Shown piece after piece: positions 1 through 7,345 of a DNA stretch of 64,000 bases (position 1 is its first letter; each line of letters begins with the position of its first letter). The notes under the pieces are model-generated. The model saw only the letters and a program-made list of their open reading frames with translations, searched no databases and was not told the DNA's origin. A program made the position numbers and the translations under genes. Origin of the DNA: Xanthomonas sp. F10 (GTDB lineage Bacteria > Pseudomonadota > Gammaproteobacteria > Xanthomonadales > Xanthomonadaceae); NCBI RefSeq assembly GCF_014206815.1, contig NZ_JACHNP010000001.1:1826456-1890455 (forward strand), read 5' to 3'.

Positions 1-1973
1 TACAGGAACTTGGACTCGATGCCCTTGCGCTGCAGCGCGCCGAACGCAGCCAGGCCCTGCTCCATCGGGATGCGGAAATCCTGCTGGCCATGGATCACCA
101 GCATCGGCACCTTCCACTTGTCCACGTGCAGGATCGGGTTGAACTTCTCGTAGCCGGCCGGGTTCTGCCACGGCGTGCCGCCGTTCTCCCACTCGCTGAA
201 CCACAGTTCCTCGGTGGCGTAGCCCATCATGCGGTTGTCGAACACGCCGTCGTGGTCGACCAGGCACTTCCACGGCTGGTTCCAGTTGCCGGCCATCCAG
301 TACACCATGTAGCCGCCGTAGCTGGCGCCCAGCGCACAGGCCTTGTCGCCGTTGAGGAAGCCGTACTGCTTCTGCGCCGCGGCCCAGCCCTTCTGCAGGT
401 CTTCCAGCGGGCGGTCGCCCCAGTGCTGGCTGATCGCATCGGTGAAGGCCTGACCGTAGCCGGTGGAACCGTGGAAATCGATCATCACCACCGCGTAGCC
501 CTGCCCCGCGTAGGTCTGCGGGTTCCAGCGGTAGCTCCAGCCATTGCCGAAGCTGCCCTGCGGGCCGCCGTGGATCAGGAACGCGACCGGGTACGTCTTG
601 CCTTCCTGGTAGTTGTACGGCTTGACCACGTAGCCGTGCACGGTGTCGTTGTTCCAGCCCTTGAACGAGAACTGCGCGTAGTCGCCGAACTTCACGTCCG
701 GCAGCATCTCGCCGGCGCTGGGGGTGATGGCGCGCGGGTGCTGGCCGTCGGCATCGGCGACCATGATCTGGTCGCCGCTCTTGAGGCTGTTGCGGGTGAA
801 GGCCAGGGTGTTGCCGGCCAGCACCGGCGCGCCGACGCTGCCGTCGGCCGCCACCGTGCGGACCTTGCCGCTGGCCACGTCGACCGCGAACAGCGGATGC
901 TGGCCCATGTCGTCGGCGGTGGTATAGACGGTCTTGCCGTCGGCCGAGAGCACGATGTCGCCGGCGGAACGGTCCCACTGCGGGGCGATCTCGCGGCTCT
1001 TGCCGCTGGCCACGTCCATCGCCATCAGGCCGAAGCGGTCGGCCTCGAAGCCGGGGCGCTTCATCGCGCGGTAGAACAGCGTCTTGCCGTCGGCGGAGAA
1101 CACCGGGCCGGCATCCCACGCCGGGTTGGCCGCGGTCAGGTTGAGCGGCGCGGCCTTGCCGGCGGCGTCCAGCCGGTACAGGTCGAAGTTGGTCGACCAC
1201 GGCTCCTCGCGGCCGGCCACGCGCACGCTGGCGACCAGCGACTGCCCGTCCGGCGCCCAGGTGTAGTCCTCGCTGCCGCCGAACGGCTTGGAGGGGATGT
1301 CGCCGGCCAGGGTCACGCTGACCGCCGAGGCGCCGGCGACCGGCTTGGCCTTGGCGCCGGCCGGCAGCGGCGCGACGAACAGGCTGTTGCGACGGCCGTC
1401 GTTCCAGGTGTCCCAGTGGCGCACGAACAACTGGTCGAACACCACGCCGGTGGCCTTGGACTGCTTCTTGGCGTCCAGGCGCTTCTGCGTGCAGGCCAGG
1501 TCCGAGCCGCAGTCCTGGAACACGCCGGCGCTGAAGGCCACGCGGTCGCCCTGCGGGGCGATGCGGTAGCTGTCCACGTCCAGCGCGAAATCGGTGAGCT
1601 GGCGCGGCGCGCCGCCGGCCAGCGGCAACGCGTACAGCTGCTGGCGGCCGGACTTGGCGCTGAGGAAGTACACGGTCTTGCCGTCGGCCGACAGCTCCGG
1701 CGAGTTGACGTTCCAGCCGTCCGGGGTCAGCCGCTTGGGCGGCGCCGCATCGCGGGTGCGCAGGTCGCGCAGCCACAGGCTGGTGCTGGACTTCTCCAGC
1801 GCCTTGTCCATCTGCCGCTTGGCGAAGATCACCGTGCCGCCGTCGGGCGTCAGCAGCGGCGAGGACACCCGGTCCAGCGCGACCATGTCGCGGACATCGA
1901 AACCGCGGGTGGCGGCCAGCGCGGGCAGCGCGGTCAGCAGGGCCAGGGGCAGCAAGGCGTAGCGCAGGGTCAT
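1..1973 (-). CDS. Secreted S9 family peptidase (dipeptidyl/acylaminoacyl peptidase type), 3' end beyond window
   Basis: The gene reads leftwards and leaves the window, so only about 657 codons are present and the C-terminus is missing. It starts MTLRYALLPLALL, a signal peptide ending near ALAA, with a GGAG about 7 bases before the ATG at 1973. A beta-propeller-like N-terminal part full of DGK repeats is followed by an alpha/beta-hydrolase domain. The nucleophile motif is GASYGGY (Ser near residue 551) and the acid Asp lies in HGQQDFRIP near 630. The catalytic His and roughly 30 further residues should lie outside the left edge. Family members release dipeptides or acylated residues from peptides in the periplasm. 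The OPT and POT transporters upstream fit a peptide-scavenging role. Substrate specificity cannot be read. Confidence 0.9.
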   Translation of the reverse strand, partial: MTLRYALLPLALLTALPALAATRGFDVRDMVALDRVSSPLLTPDGGTVIFAKRQMDKALEKSSTSLWLRDLRTRDAAPPKRLTPDGWNVNSPELSADGKTVYFLSAKSGRQQLYALPLAGGAPRQLTDFALDVDSYRIAPQGDRVAFSAGVFQDCGSDLACTQKRLDAKKQSKATGVVFDQLFVRHWDTWNDGRRNSLFVAPLPAGAKAKPVAGASAVSVTLAGDIPSKPFGGSEDYTWAPDGQSLVASVRVAGREEPWSTNFDLYRLDAAGKAAPLNLTAANPAWDAGPVFSADGKTLFYRAMKRPGFEADRFGLMAMDVASGKSREIAPQWDRSAGDIVLSADGKTVYTTADDMGQHPLFAVDVASGKVRTVAADGSVGAPVLAGNTLAFTRNSLKSGDQIMVADADGQHPRAITPSAGEMLPDVKFGDYAQFSFKGWNNDTVHGYVVKPYNYQEGKTYPVAFLIHGGPQGSFGNGWSYRWNPQTYAGQGYAVVMIDFHGSTGYGQAFTDAISQHWGDRPLEDLQKGWAAAQKQYGFLNGDKACALGASYGGYMVYWMAGNWNQPWKCLVDHDGVFDNRMMGYATEELWFSEWENGGTPWQNPAGYEKFNPILHVDKWKVPMLVIHGQQDFRIPMEQGLAAFGALQRKGIESKFL

Positions 1974-2056
1974 CGGGTGTCTCCGGAACACGGCAAAACG
2001 TCGATGGTAGGGGCCGTGGTGGGCGTGGCGCAAAGGACTGAAGTCATGGAGGGGCT

Positions 2057-2087
2057 GGGATTGGGGAATCGGGATTGGGGATTGGTA
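2057..2087. repeat. GGGATTGGGGA tract, member of a dispersed intergenic repeat family
   Basis: Four loosely repeated units of GGATTGGGGAATCG type. Similar tracts occur at 4461, 23905, 40172 and 50683 in this window, always between genes. This copy has one arm only; no opposing complementary arm is visible. Confidence 0.7.
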
Positions 2088-2346
2088 AGCGCGAGGCGCT
2101 GGCTCGGCTGGAACTACGAGGACCCGCACCGGCCGGTGACGGACGGCGGGCGGACCGCGATCCTAGGTACGCGCGACTGGAAGTGCGGTGGATCGGGATT
2201 GACCGGAGCTGGCCTCGGGCGGAGGCGCGTAGGCAAGCCCCCGCATCCGAGCGCGATTCGGTCATGCGTCTAAGCGATGCACGCGGCACCAGGCAGCTGG
2301 TGAGATCTGATGGGATCGGCACACGGAGGGACTCGGCCGCAAATGC

Positions 2347-2371
2347 GAAGCCCGGCGCGGGGCCGGGCTTC
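2347..2371 (-). terminator. Hairpin terminator after the OPT gene
   Basis: A 10-bp perfect stem, GAAGCCCGGC with GCCGGGCTTC, around a 5-base loop, 33 bases after the OPT stop codon. There is no T-run, so it is a probable rather than classic intrinsic terminator. Confidence 0.5.
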
Positions 2372-2403
2372 GGATGTTGCGTTGCGGGAGGCGGTTGCGC
2401 CGG

Positions 2404-4362
2404 TTACGCGCGCGGCGGGGCCGCCGCTTCGCCCTTGCGGCCGGTGCGGTACAGCAGCCAGCCGACGAAGGCCAGCAGGGCCAGGCCATACCACTGGTTG
2501 AGGTGGAACGCCTCCGGCAGCGCCAGCACGTCGGCGCGGCCCGAGGCCACGATCGGCACCGCGATGGCGATGCCCATCAGCGCCTCGCCGGTGATCAGGC
2601 CCGCTGCGAACAGGGTGCCCGGACGGTGCACGCGGTCGCGGCCCTCTTCGTCGTCGGCGCGGATCTTGTGGAAGCGCTCGACCAGATGGGTCAGCAGGCC
2701 GCCGAGGAAGATCGGCACCATCAGCTCCAGCGGCAGGTAGATGCCGATCGCCGCGGCCAGCACCGGCACGCGGAAACGCTTGCCGGTCTTCTTCAGCCAC
2801 TCGTCCAGGGCGATGATCGCCGCGCCGACGCCGGCGCCGATGCCGATCATGGTCCAAGGCAGTTCGCCGCCGAACAGGCCCTTGGCCACCGCCGCCATCA
2901 GCGTGGCCTGCGGCGCCGCCAGCGCATTGGGATGCTGCGGCGTGGCCGCACCGATGCCGTAGGCCTGGGCGAGCAGGTTCAGCACCGGCGCCATGATCAG
3001 CGCACACGAGAACGCGCCGATCGCCAGCATCAGCTGCTGCTTCCACGGCGTCGCGCCGACCAGGTAGCCGGCCTTCAGATCCTGCAGGTTGTCGCCGCCG
3101 ACCGCGGCGGCGCAGCAGACCACCGCACCGATCATGATCGCGGCGACCGCACCGATCGGCGAATCGCGCCCGAGCAGCAGCACCAGCACCGCCGAGGCGA
3201 ACAGGATGGTGGAGATGGTGATGCCGGAGACCGGATTGTTCGACGAACCGATCAGGCCGGCCAGATAGCCGGACACCGAGACGAACAGGAAGCCGGCGAC
3301 GATCATGATGATGGTCATCGGCACGCTGACGTGCCACTGGCCGACGATGGCCTGGTACAGGCCCAGCAGCGGCAGCGTGCACAGCAGCAGCGCCATCAGC
3401 ATCCACTTCATCGGCAGGTCGCGGTCGGTATCGGCCACCACGCCACCGCCGGTGCTCTTGCGCGCGGCGGCGAAGCCGCTCTTGACACCCGACAGCAGCG
3501 ACTTGCGCAGCGAGAACAGGGTCCACACGCCGCCGATCAGCATCGCGCCCACGCCCAGGTAGCGCACCTTGGCCGACCAGATGCCGAACGCGGCCTCAGC
3601 CGCCGGCGCATTGGCCAGGCCCTGCGCCAGCGCCGGATCGGAGCCCATGAAGAACTGCTGGTACAGCGGAATGGCCAGATGCCAGGACAGGATCGAGCCG
3701 GACAGCACCACGATGCCGACGTTGAGCCCGACGATGTAGCCCACGCCCAGCAGTGCCGGCGACAGATTGGTGCCGACGTAGCCGACCATCTTGCTGCTGC
3801 CGATGTAGGCGGCCTGGGCCCAGGTATCCGGGATCACCTTCAGGCCGCTGGCGGCGCCGAGTTTGACCAGCCCGCCGATCGCCGCCGACAGGCCGAGGAT
3901 CTTCAGCCCCGGCCCGGGATTCTCGCCGGCCTTGAGCACTTCCGCGGCGGCCTTGCCCTCCGGGAACGGCAGCGGATCCTCGACGATCATCGAGCGCCGC
4001 AGCGGCACCGAGAACAGCACGCCGAGCAGGCCGCCCATGCCGGCGATGCCCAGCACCCACCAGTACTTGAAGTCCGGCCAGTAGCCCATGATCACCAGCG
4101 CCGGGATGGTGAAGATCACCCCGGCCGCGATCGAGGAACCGGCCGAGGCGCCGGTCTGCACGATGTTGTTCTCGAGGATGGTGCCGCCGCCGAGCAGGCG
4201 CAGCACCCCCATCGACACCACCGCCGCCGGAATCGCGGTGGCGATGGTCAGGCCGGCGAACAGACCGAGGTAGGCATTGGCGGCGGACAGCACCACGGCC
4301 AGCACGATCGCCAGCACCACGGCACGGAACGTGAGCTGGCGCGGCGCGGCAGCGTTGTTCAT
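2404..4362 (-). CDS. OPT family oligopeptide transporter
   Basis: A 652-residue, highly hydrophobic protein with about 14-16 predicted membrane segments, the usual size for bacterial OPT-family carriers (proton-coupled uptake of oligopeptides or peptide-like chelates across the inner membrane). Recognisable stretches include NAYLGLFAGLTIATAIPAAV near the N-terminus, the SIAAGVIFTIPALV segment and GSSNNPVSGITI in the middle. The start MNNAAAPRQLTF is chosen over an upstream in-frame start at 4494 because AGGGG lies 5-6 bases before it and the upstream extension is not hydrophobic and runs into a repeat tract. It lies upstream of, and in the same direction as, the S9 peptidase at 1-1973, but 430 bases and a hairpin separate them. 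The substrate is not readable from sequence. Confidence 0.9.
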   Translation of the reverse strand: MNNAAAPRQLTFRAVVLAIVLAVVLSAANAYLGLFAGLTIATAIPAAVVSMGVLRLLGGGTILENNIVQTGASAGSSIAAGVIFTIPALVIMGYWPDFKYWWVLGIAGMGGLLGVLFSVPLRRSMIVEDPLPFPEGKAAAEVLKAGENPGPGLKILGLSAAIGGLVKLGAASGLKVIPDTWAQAAYIGSSKMVGYVGTNLSPALLGVGYIVGLNVGIVVLSGSILSWHLAIPLYQQFFMGSDPALAQGLANAPAAEAAFGIWSAKVRYLGVGAMLIGGVWTLFSLRKSLLSGVKSGFAAARKSTGGGVVADTDRDLPMKWMLMALLLCTLPLLGLYQAIVGQWHVSVPMTIIMIVAGFLFVSVSGYLAGLIGSSNNPVSGITISTILFASAVLVLLLGRDSPIGAVAAIMIGAVVCCAAAVGGDNLQDLKAGYLVGATPWKQQLMLAIGAFSCALIMAPVLNLLAQAYGIGAATPQHPNALAAPQATLMAAVAKGLFGGELPWTMIGIGAGVGAAIIALDEWLKKTGKRFRVPVLAAAIGIYLPLELMVPIFLGGLLTHLVERFHKIRADDEEGRDRVHRPGTLFAAGLITGEALMGIAIAVPIVASGRADVLALPEAFHLNQWYGLALLAFVGWLLYRTGRKGEAAAPPRA

Positions 4363-4460
4363 GGTTACCCCTGAAACGACAAAAACGCTTTGCACGCTAG
4401 CGTCTGGGGCGGGGCAAGTCCAGCCTAATGGCACCCAGCTTGTGGCACATGCCTGGGGGG

Positions 4461-4499
4461 CGGGGATTGGGGCGTTGGGATTGGGGATTCGCAAAGACA
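4461..4499. repeat. GGGATTGGGGATT tract
   Basis: The tract GGGGATTGGGGCGTTGGGAT continues into GGGGATTCGCAAAGACAG. It carries the same GGGATT-then-GCAAA ending as the tracts at 23905 and 50683. It lies between the divergent OPT and POT genes. Confidence 0.7.
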
Positions 4500-4512
4500 G
4501 CGGCAGTTGCTA

Positions 4513-4684
4513 GCCCCTCTCCCACCGGGAGAGGGGTTGGGGTGAGGGTCCGGCGGCACGCGGCGCCCCCCGCAATTGACTGCCCTGCCCGACCCTCATC
4601 CGCCCCTGCGGGGCACCTTCTCCCGATGGGAGAAGGAACAGCGAGCAGCCCCTCTCCTACCGGGAGAGGGGTTGGGGTGAGGGT
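4513..4684. repeat. Pair of CCCTCTCCC...GGGAGAGGGG hairpin repeats with an inverted relative between them
   Basis: A hairpin unit followed by GTTGGGGTGAGGGT occurs at 4513-4549 and again, nearly identical, at 4647-4684. Between them (4589-4635) is a related block reading CCCTCATCC ... CTTCTCCCGATGGGAGAAGG. This is a dispersed repeat common in Xanthomonas intergenic DNA. It lies between the divergent OPT and POT genes and could fold into several alternative hairpins. It has too few, unevenly spaced copies to be a CRISPR. Confidence 0.75.
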
Positions 4685-4720
4685 ATGCGCCCGCCGAACC
4701 GTCCATGCCGCGCACCGCCA

Positions 4721-4748
4721 TTCGAGCGAGCGCCGGCGCCCCTATACT
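4721..4748 (+). promoter_or_regulatory. Probable promoter of the POT transporter gene
   Basis: TATACT at 4743-4748 resembles a -10 box and TTCGAG at 4721-4726 a weak -35 at 16-base spacing. A transcript from here would begin near 4755. It would exclude the in-frame ATG at 4705 and supports the GTG start at 4780. Confidence 0.5.
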
Positions 4749-4779
4749 CCGCCGCTGCCTTCCTGCACCGAGAGCCGCC

Positions 4780-6546
4780 GTGTCCGTGTCCTCCCTGCCG
4801 CTGCGCGACGCGCGCGACGATTTCCTCGGCCATCCCAAGGGCGTCTACGTCTGCTTCTTCACCGAAATGTGGGAGCGCTTCTCGTTCTACGGCATGAAGG
4901 CCCTGCTGTTGCTGTACCTGACCAAGTACCACCTGTTCGGCGACGACGCCGGGCTCGACCTGCTCGGCGCCTACGGCGGCCTGGTGTACTGCGTGCCGGT
5001 GCTCGGCGGACTGCTCGCCGACCGTTGGCTGGGCATGCGCAAGGCGGTGGTGTTCGGCGGCCTGCTGCTGGTGCTCGGCCACATCGGCATGGCCTTCGAG
5101 GGTCACGCCGCCACCCGGATCAACGGCCAAGTGGTCCGAGATACCGCATCCCTGGGCGTGACCTACCTGTCGCTGGCGCTGATCATCATGGGCGTGGGCT
5201 TCCTCAAGCCCAACATCTCCACCATCGTCGGCAAGCTGTACCCGGCCGACGATCCGCGCCGCGACGCAGGCTTCTCGCTGTTCTACGCCGGCATCAACCT
5301 CGGCGCATTGTTTGCCTCGCTGGTGTGCGGCTTTCTCGGCGAAGCCTACGGCTGGCGCTACGGCTTCGGTGCGGCCGGCATCGGCATGCTGCTCGGCCTG
5401 GGCATGTTCCTGTGGGGCCAGAAATACCTGCACGGCCACGCCGAACCGGCGCAGCCGGCGCTACTGCGCGAGCGCGTGCTCGGCGTGCCGCGCGAATGGG
5501 CGATCTATCTCTGCGCGGTGCTGGGCGTGTTGCCGGTGGCCGCCTTGATGTGGGCCGCGGCCAACGGCGCCTTCAGCCTGGGCGGGGAAATCTCCCTGGC
5601 CCTGCTGCTGATGCTGCTGGTGCTCGGCGCGGTGCTGCTGTGGTTCGCCTGGTTCACCGGCACCCAGTGCACCGCGGTGCAGCGCCAGCAGATGATCGCG
5701 CTGATGGTGCTGATCGCGATGGCGCTGGTGTACTTCACCCTGTACGAGCAGACCTACGGCTCATGGGTCACCTTCACCGACCGGTTGATGACCAAGGACA
5801 TCGTGCCGTCGCTGGTGATCCGCGGCGGCACGCCCCTGCCCTGGTCGATCGCCTCGCTGCTGCTGGCGCCGCTGGGCTTCGTGCTGGCTGCCTCGCTGTC
5901 CGACCGGCGCCCCGGCTCGTCGGCGCCGCGGTTGCTGTTCGTCGGGGTCAGCGCCCTGATGCTGCTGTTCCTGATCCGCGACTGCCTGGTGCTGCCGCAG
6001 ACCGCCGGCTCCCTGACCTACCTGGGCGCCCTGTTTCTGGTGCTGCTGGCACCGCTGTTCGCGGCGCTGTGGGCATGGCTGGCGCGGCGCGGGCGCGAGC
6101 CATCCAAGCCGGCCAAGTCGGCGTTAGGGCTTCTGCTGGCCGGCCTGTCCTTCGTGCCGCTGGCACTGGCCGCGCAACAGGTCGGCGCGACCGGACAGAT
6201 GGCGAGCGTGTGGTGGCTGGTGCTGGCCTATTTCGTGCTGGAGGCCGGCGAGATGTGCCTGTCGCCGGTCGGCCTGTCGGCGGTGACGCAACTGGCGGTG
6301 CCGCGCGTGGTCAGCCTGATGATGGGCACCTGGTTCCTGGCCACGGCATTCTCCGAGGCGCTGGCGGCGCTGTTCGGCAAGCTCGCCGCGATCGAGGTCC
6401 CGGACGGCCAGACTCTCAACATCGCCGACGCCGCGGCCAAGTACGCGCACCTGTTCTGGCTGCTGCTGTGGATCGGCGTGGGCTGCGGCGTACTTGCCTT
6501 CCTGGCCGCGCCGCTGCTGCGGCGGATGATGCACGGGGTCCGCTGA
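4780..6546 (+). CDS. POT family proton-dependent di/tripeptide transporter
   Basis: A protein of 588 residues with about 12-14 membrane segments. Near the N-terminus it carries the POT/PTR2 signature FFTEMWERFSFYGMKALL, including the ExxERFxYYG proton-coupling motif. Next comes the first-domain segment GVGFLKPNISTIVGKLY. The family imports di- and tripeptides with protons across the inner membrane. The start is taken as GTG 4780 (VSVSSLPLRD) because the likely -10 box lies after the in-frame ATG at 4705. It is read away from the OPT gene, and the two plus the S9 peptidase make a peptide-uptake cluster. A strong hairpin follows the stop codon. Confidence 0.9.
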   Translation: MSVSSLPLRDARDDFLGHPKGVYVCFFTEMWERFSFYGMKALLLLYLTKYHLFGDDAGLDLLGAYGGLVYCVPVLGGLLADRWLGMRKAVVFGGLLLVLGHIGMAFEGHAATRINGQVVRDTASLGVTYLSLALIIMGVGFLKPNISTIVGKLYPADDPRRDAGFSLFYAGINLGALFASLVCGFLGEAYGWRYGFGAAGIGMLLGLGMFLWGQKYLHGHAEPAQPALLRERVLGVPREWAIYLCAVLGVLPVAALMWAAANGAFSLGGEISLALLLMLLVLGAVLLWFAWFTGTQCTAVQRQQMIALMVLIAMALVYFTLYEQTYGSWVTFTDRLMTKDIVPSLVIRGGTPLPWSIASLLLAPLGFVLAASLSDRRPGSSAPRLLFVGVSALMLLFLIRDCLVLPQTAGSLTYLGALFLVLLAPLFAALWAWLARRGREPSKPAKSALGLLLAGLSFVPLALAAQQVGATGQMASVWWLVLAYFVLEAGEMCLSPVGLSAVTQLAVPRVVSLMMGTWFLATAFSEALAALFGKLAAIEVPDGQTLNIADAAAKYAHLFWLLLWIGVGCGVLAFLAAPLLRRMMHGVR

Positions 6547-6547
6547 G

Positions 6548-6578
6548 CGGTTGCGTCGCCCGAGCGGCGACGCAACCG
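6548..6578 (+). terminator. Hairpin after the POT gene
   Basis: A 13-bp perfect stem (CGGTTGCGTCGCC and its complement) with a 5-base loop, directly after the stop codon. There is no T-run, but the position fits transcription termination. Confidence 0.6.
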
Positions 6579-6721
6579 GTTCACATCGACGCGGCGCAGT
6601 TCGCATGGTCAGCGACGACAGCGGCAATAAGTGCTGCGAGTCATGCTGATCCTCAAATCCAACCACAGCCAGTGCAGCGGCGATGCATCCCACTGGAGCG
6701 GCCATGGTCAGGCACAGGCGC

Positions 6722-6887
6722 TCACGGTTTGGCTGACGCGCGCACCGCCTGCGTGTCGCCCAGCGACTCAGCATCCAGCAGGCGAGTGTAGAACGCGCGG
6801 CGGTGCTCCCTTCGGCCTAAACCCATGGCCACCCGCCGAAGATACAGCCTCCCGGTCGGCACACGGCATCCGTCAGCGCCGCCTTAA
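6722..6887 (-). pseudogene. Decayed C-terminal fragment of an S9 peptidase
   Basis: Read leftwards, the last part translates as REHRRAFYTRLLDAESLGDT and then stops at 6722. This matches EAHRREFYTRLLAFLSKSLG at the C-terminus of the intact S9 peptidase at 9253-11235. DNA similarity can be followed further, in broken frame, through the regions encoding AALKKAGVPVETLYVPTEGHG, to about 6887. Only about 54 codons remain, with frameshifts and no catalytic Ser. It is therefore a remnant of a second S9 copy. Similarity ends abruptly where AT-richer DNA carrying the precursor/cyclase cassette begins. Confidence 0.75.
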
Positions 6888-6993
6888 TGCGTATAACGAT
6901 GTATAGGCGCATTGTCGGCACATAAAATGCAGCCCTGCATTCGAATCACCCAACTCACTATTTTTCGCGTGAAACCCTAGAGGCCGAAAAACC

Positions 6994-7022
6994 TTGTCTT
7001 GCCATAGGCACGGTGCTAGCTT
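6994..7022 (+). promoter_or_regulatory. Possible promoter of the RiPP precursor
   Basis: TTGTCT at 6994-6999 and TAGCTT at 7017-7022 are spaced by 17 bases, 46 bases before the start codon. Both boxes are imperfect, so this is a weak call. Confidence 0.3.
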
Positions 7023-7067
7023 CTGGCTCGTCGCCGCATGACGACATATAGAAAAAGGAGCTTTGTG

Positions 7068-7232
7068 ATGAAAATCCAAGATGGCAAGCTTGAGAAGGAA
7101 GATTCTCTCTCCAATCCTTTCGCTATCCAGCTCGACGAGCCCATGCAAACTATCGCAGCGCCCGGCGTCTGCGAGATGAAGCCTTACCTCGGCGACGATT
7201 CTCGCTGGTACTCCACCCAGCCAGGCGGCTAA
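7068..7232 (+). CDS. RiPP precursor peptide, candidate lasso-peptide precursor
   Basis: A 54-residue peptide starting MKIQDGKLEKEDSLSN, with a near-ideal AAGGAG at 7055-7060, 7 bases before the ATG. The first half is charged and leader-like. The second half has one Cys, Trp, two Tyr, two Pro, and ends in QPGG. Lasso leaders usually have Thr at the second-last position. Taking Thr28-Ile29 as that end gives a 25-residue core beginning AAPGVCEMKP. Its Glu is then core residue 7, which would allow a 7-membered Ala1-Glu7 lactam ring like that of xanthomonins. No other acidic residue falls at positions 7-9. A cyclase gene follows after an attenuator. The classic leader motif YxxPxL is not clear, and no B protein gene is nearby, so the class stays an inference. 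Confidence 0.65.
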   Translation: MKIQDGKLEKEDSLSNPFAIQLDEPMQTIAAPGVCEMKPYLGDDSRWYSTQPGG

Positions 7233-7266
7233 CGCGAAGGCAATTGGATCAAGACGTCGCGATAGA

Positions 7267-7295
7267 GAACGCCGCCATCAGGCGGCGTTCTTTTG
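7267..7295 (+). terminator. Intrinsic terminator/attenuator between precursor and cyclase
   Basis: A perfect 10-bp stem, GAACGCCGCC with GGCGGCGTTC, around the loop ATCA is followed by TTTTGTT. It lies 34 bases after the precursor stop and 50 bases before the cyclase start. Such a partial terminator gives many precursor transcripts and fewer enzyme transcripts, a common arrangement in RiPP operons. Confidence 0.85.
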
Positions 7296-7345
7296 TTCGA
7301 AAACGCGATCACCATACGACAGCGTCCTCAGGCAGACGAGCCTCC

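Larger units (their letters stand above)
1974..2403. other. Intergenic region between the OPT transporter and the S9 peptidase
   Basis: No credible gene was found in this 430-base stretch. It holds a GGGATT-type repeat tract (2057-2087) and a GC-rich hairpin (2347-2371) just after the OPT stop codon. Long open frames here on both strands are antisense or shadow frames of GC-rich DNA. Confidence 0.6.
6579..7067. other. Region between the POT gene and the RiPP precursor
   Basis: No intact gene is visible. The stretch holds the S9 remnant (6722-6887), then about 180 bases of clearly lower GC with runs such as ACTATTTTTCGCG and the likely promoter of the precursor gene. Confidence 0.6.

Noticed and set aside
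4513-4684. Repeated CCCTCTCCC units as a CRISPR array
   Set aside because: Only two copies plus one inverted relative, uneven spacing and no cas genes; it is a known type of dispersed intergenic repeat.
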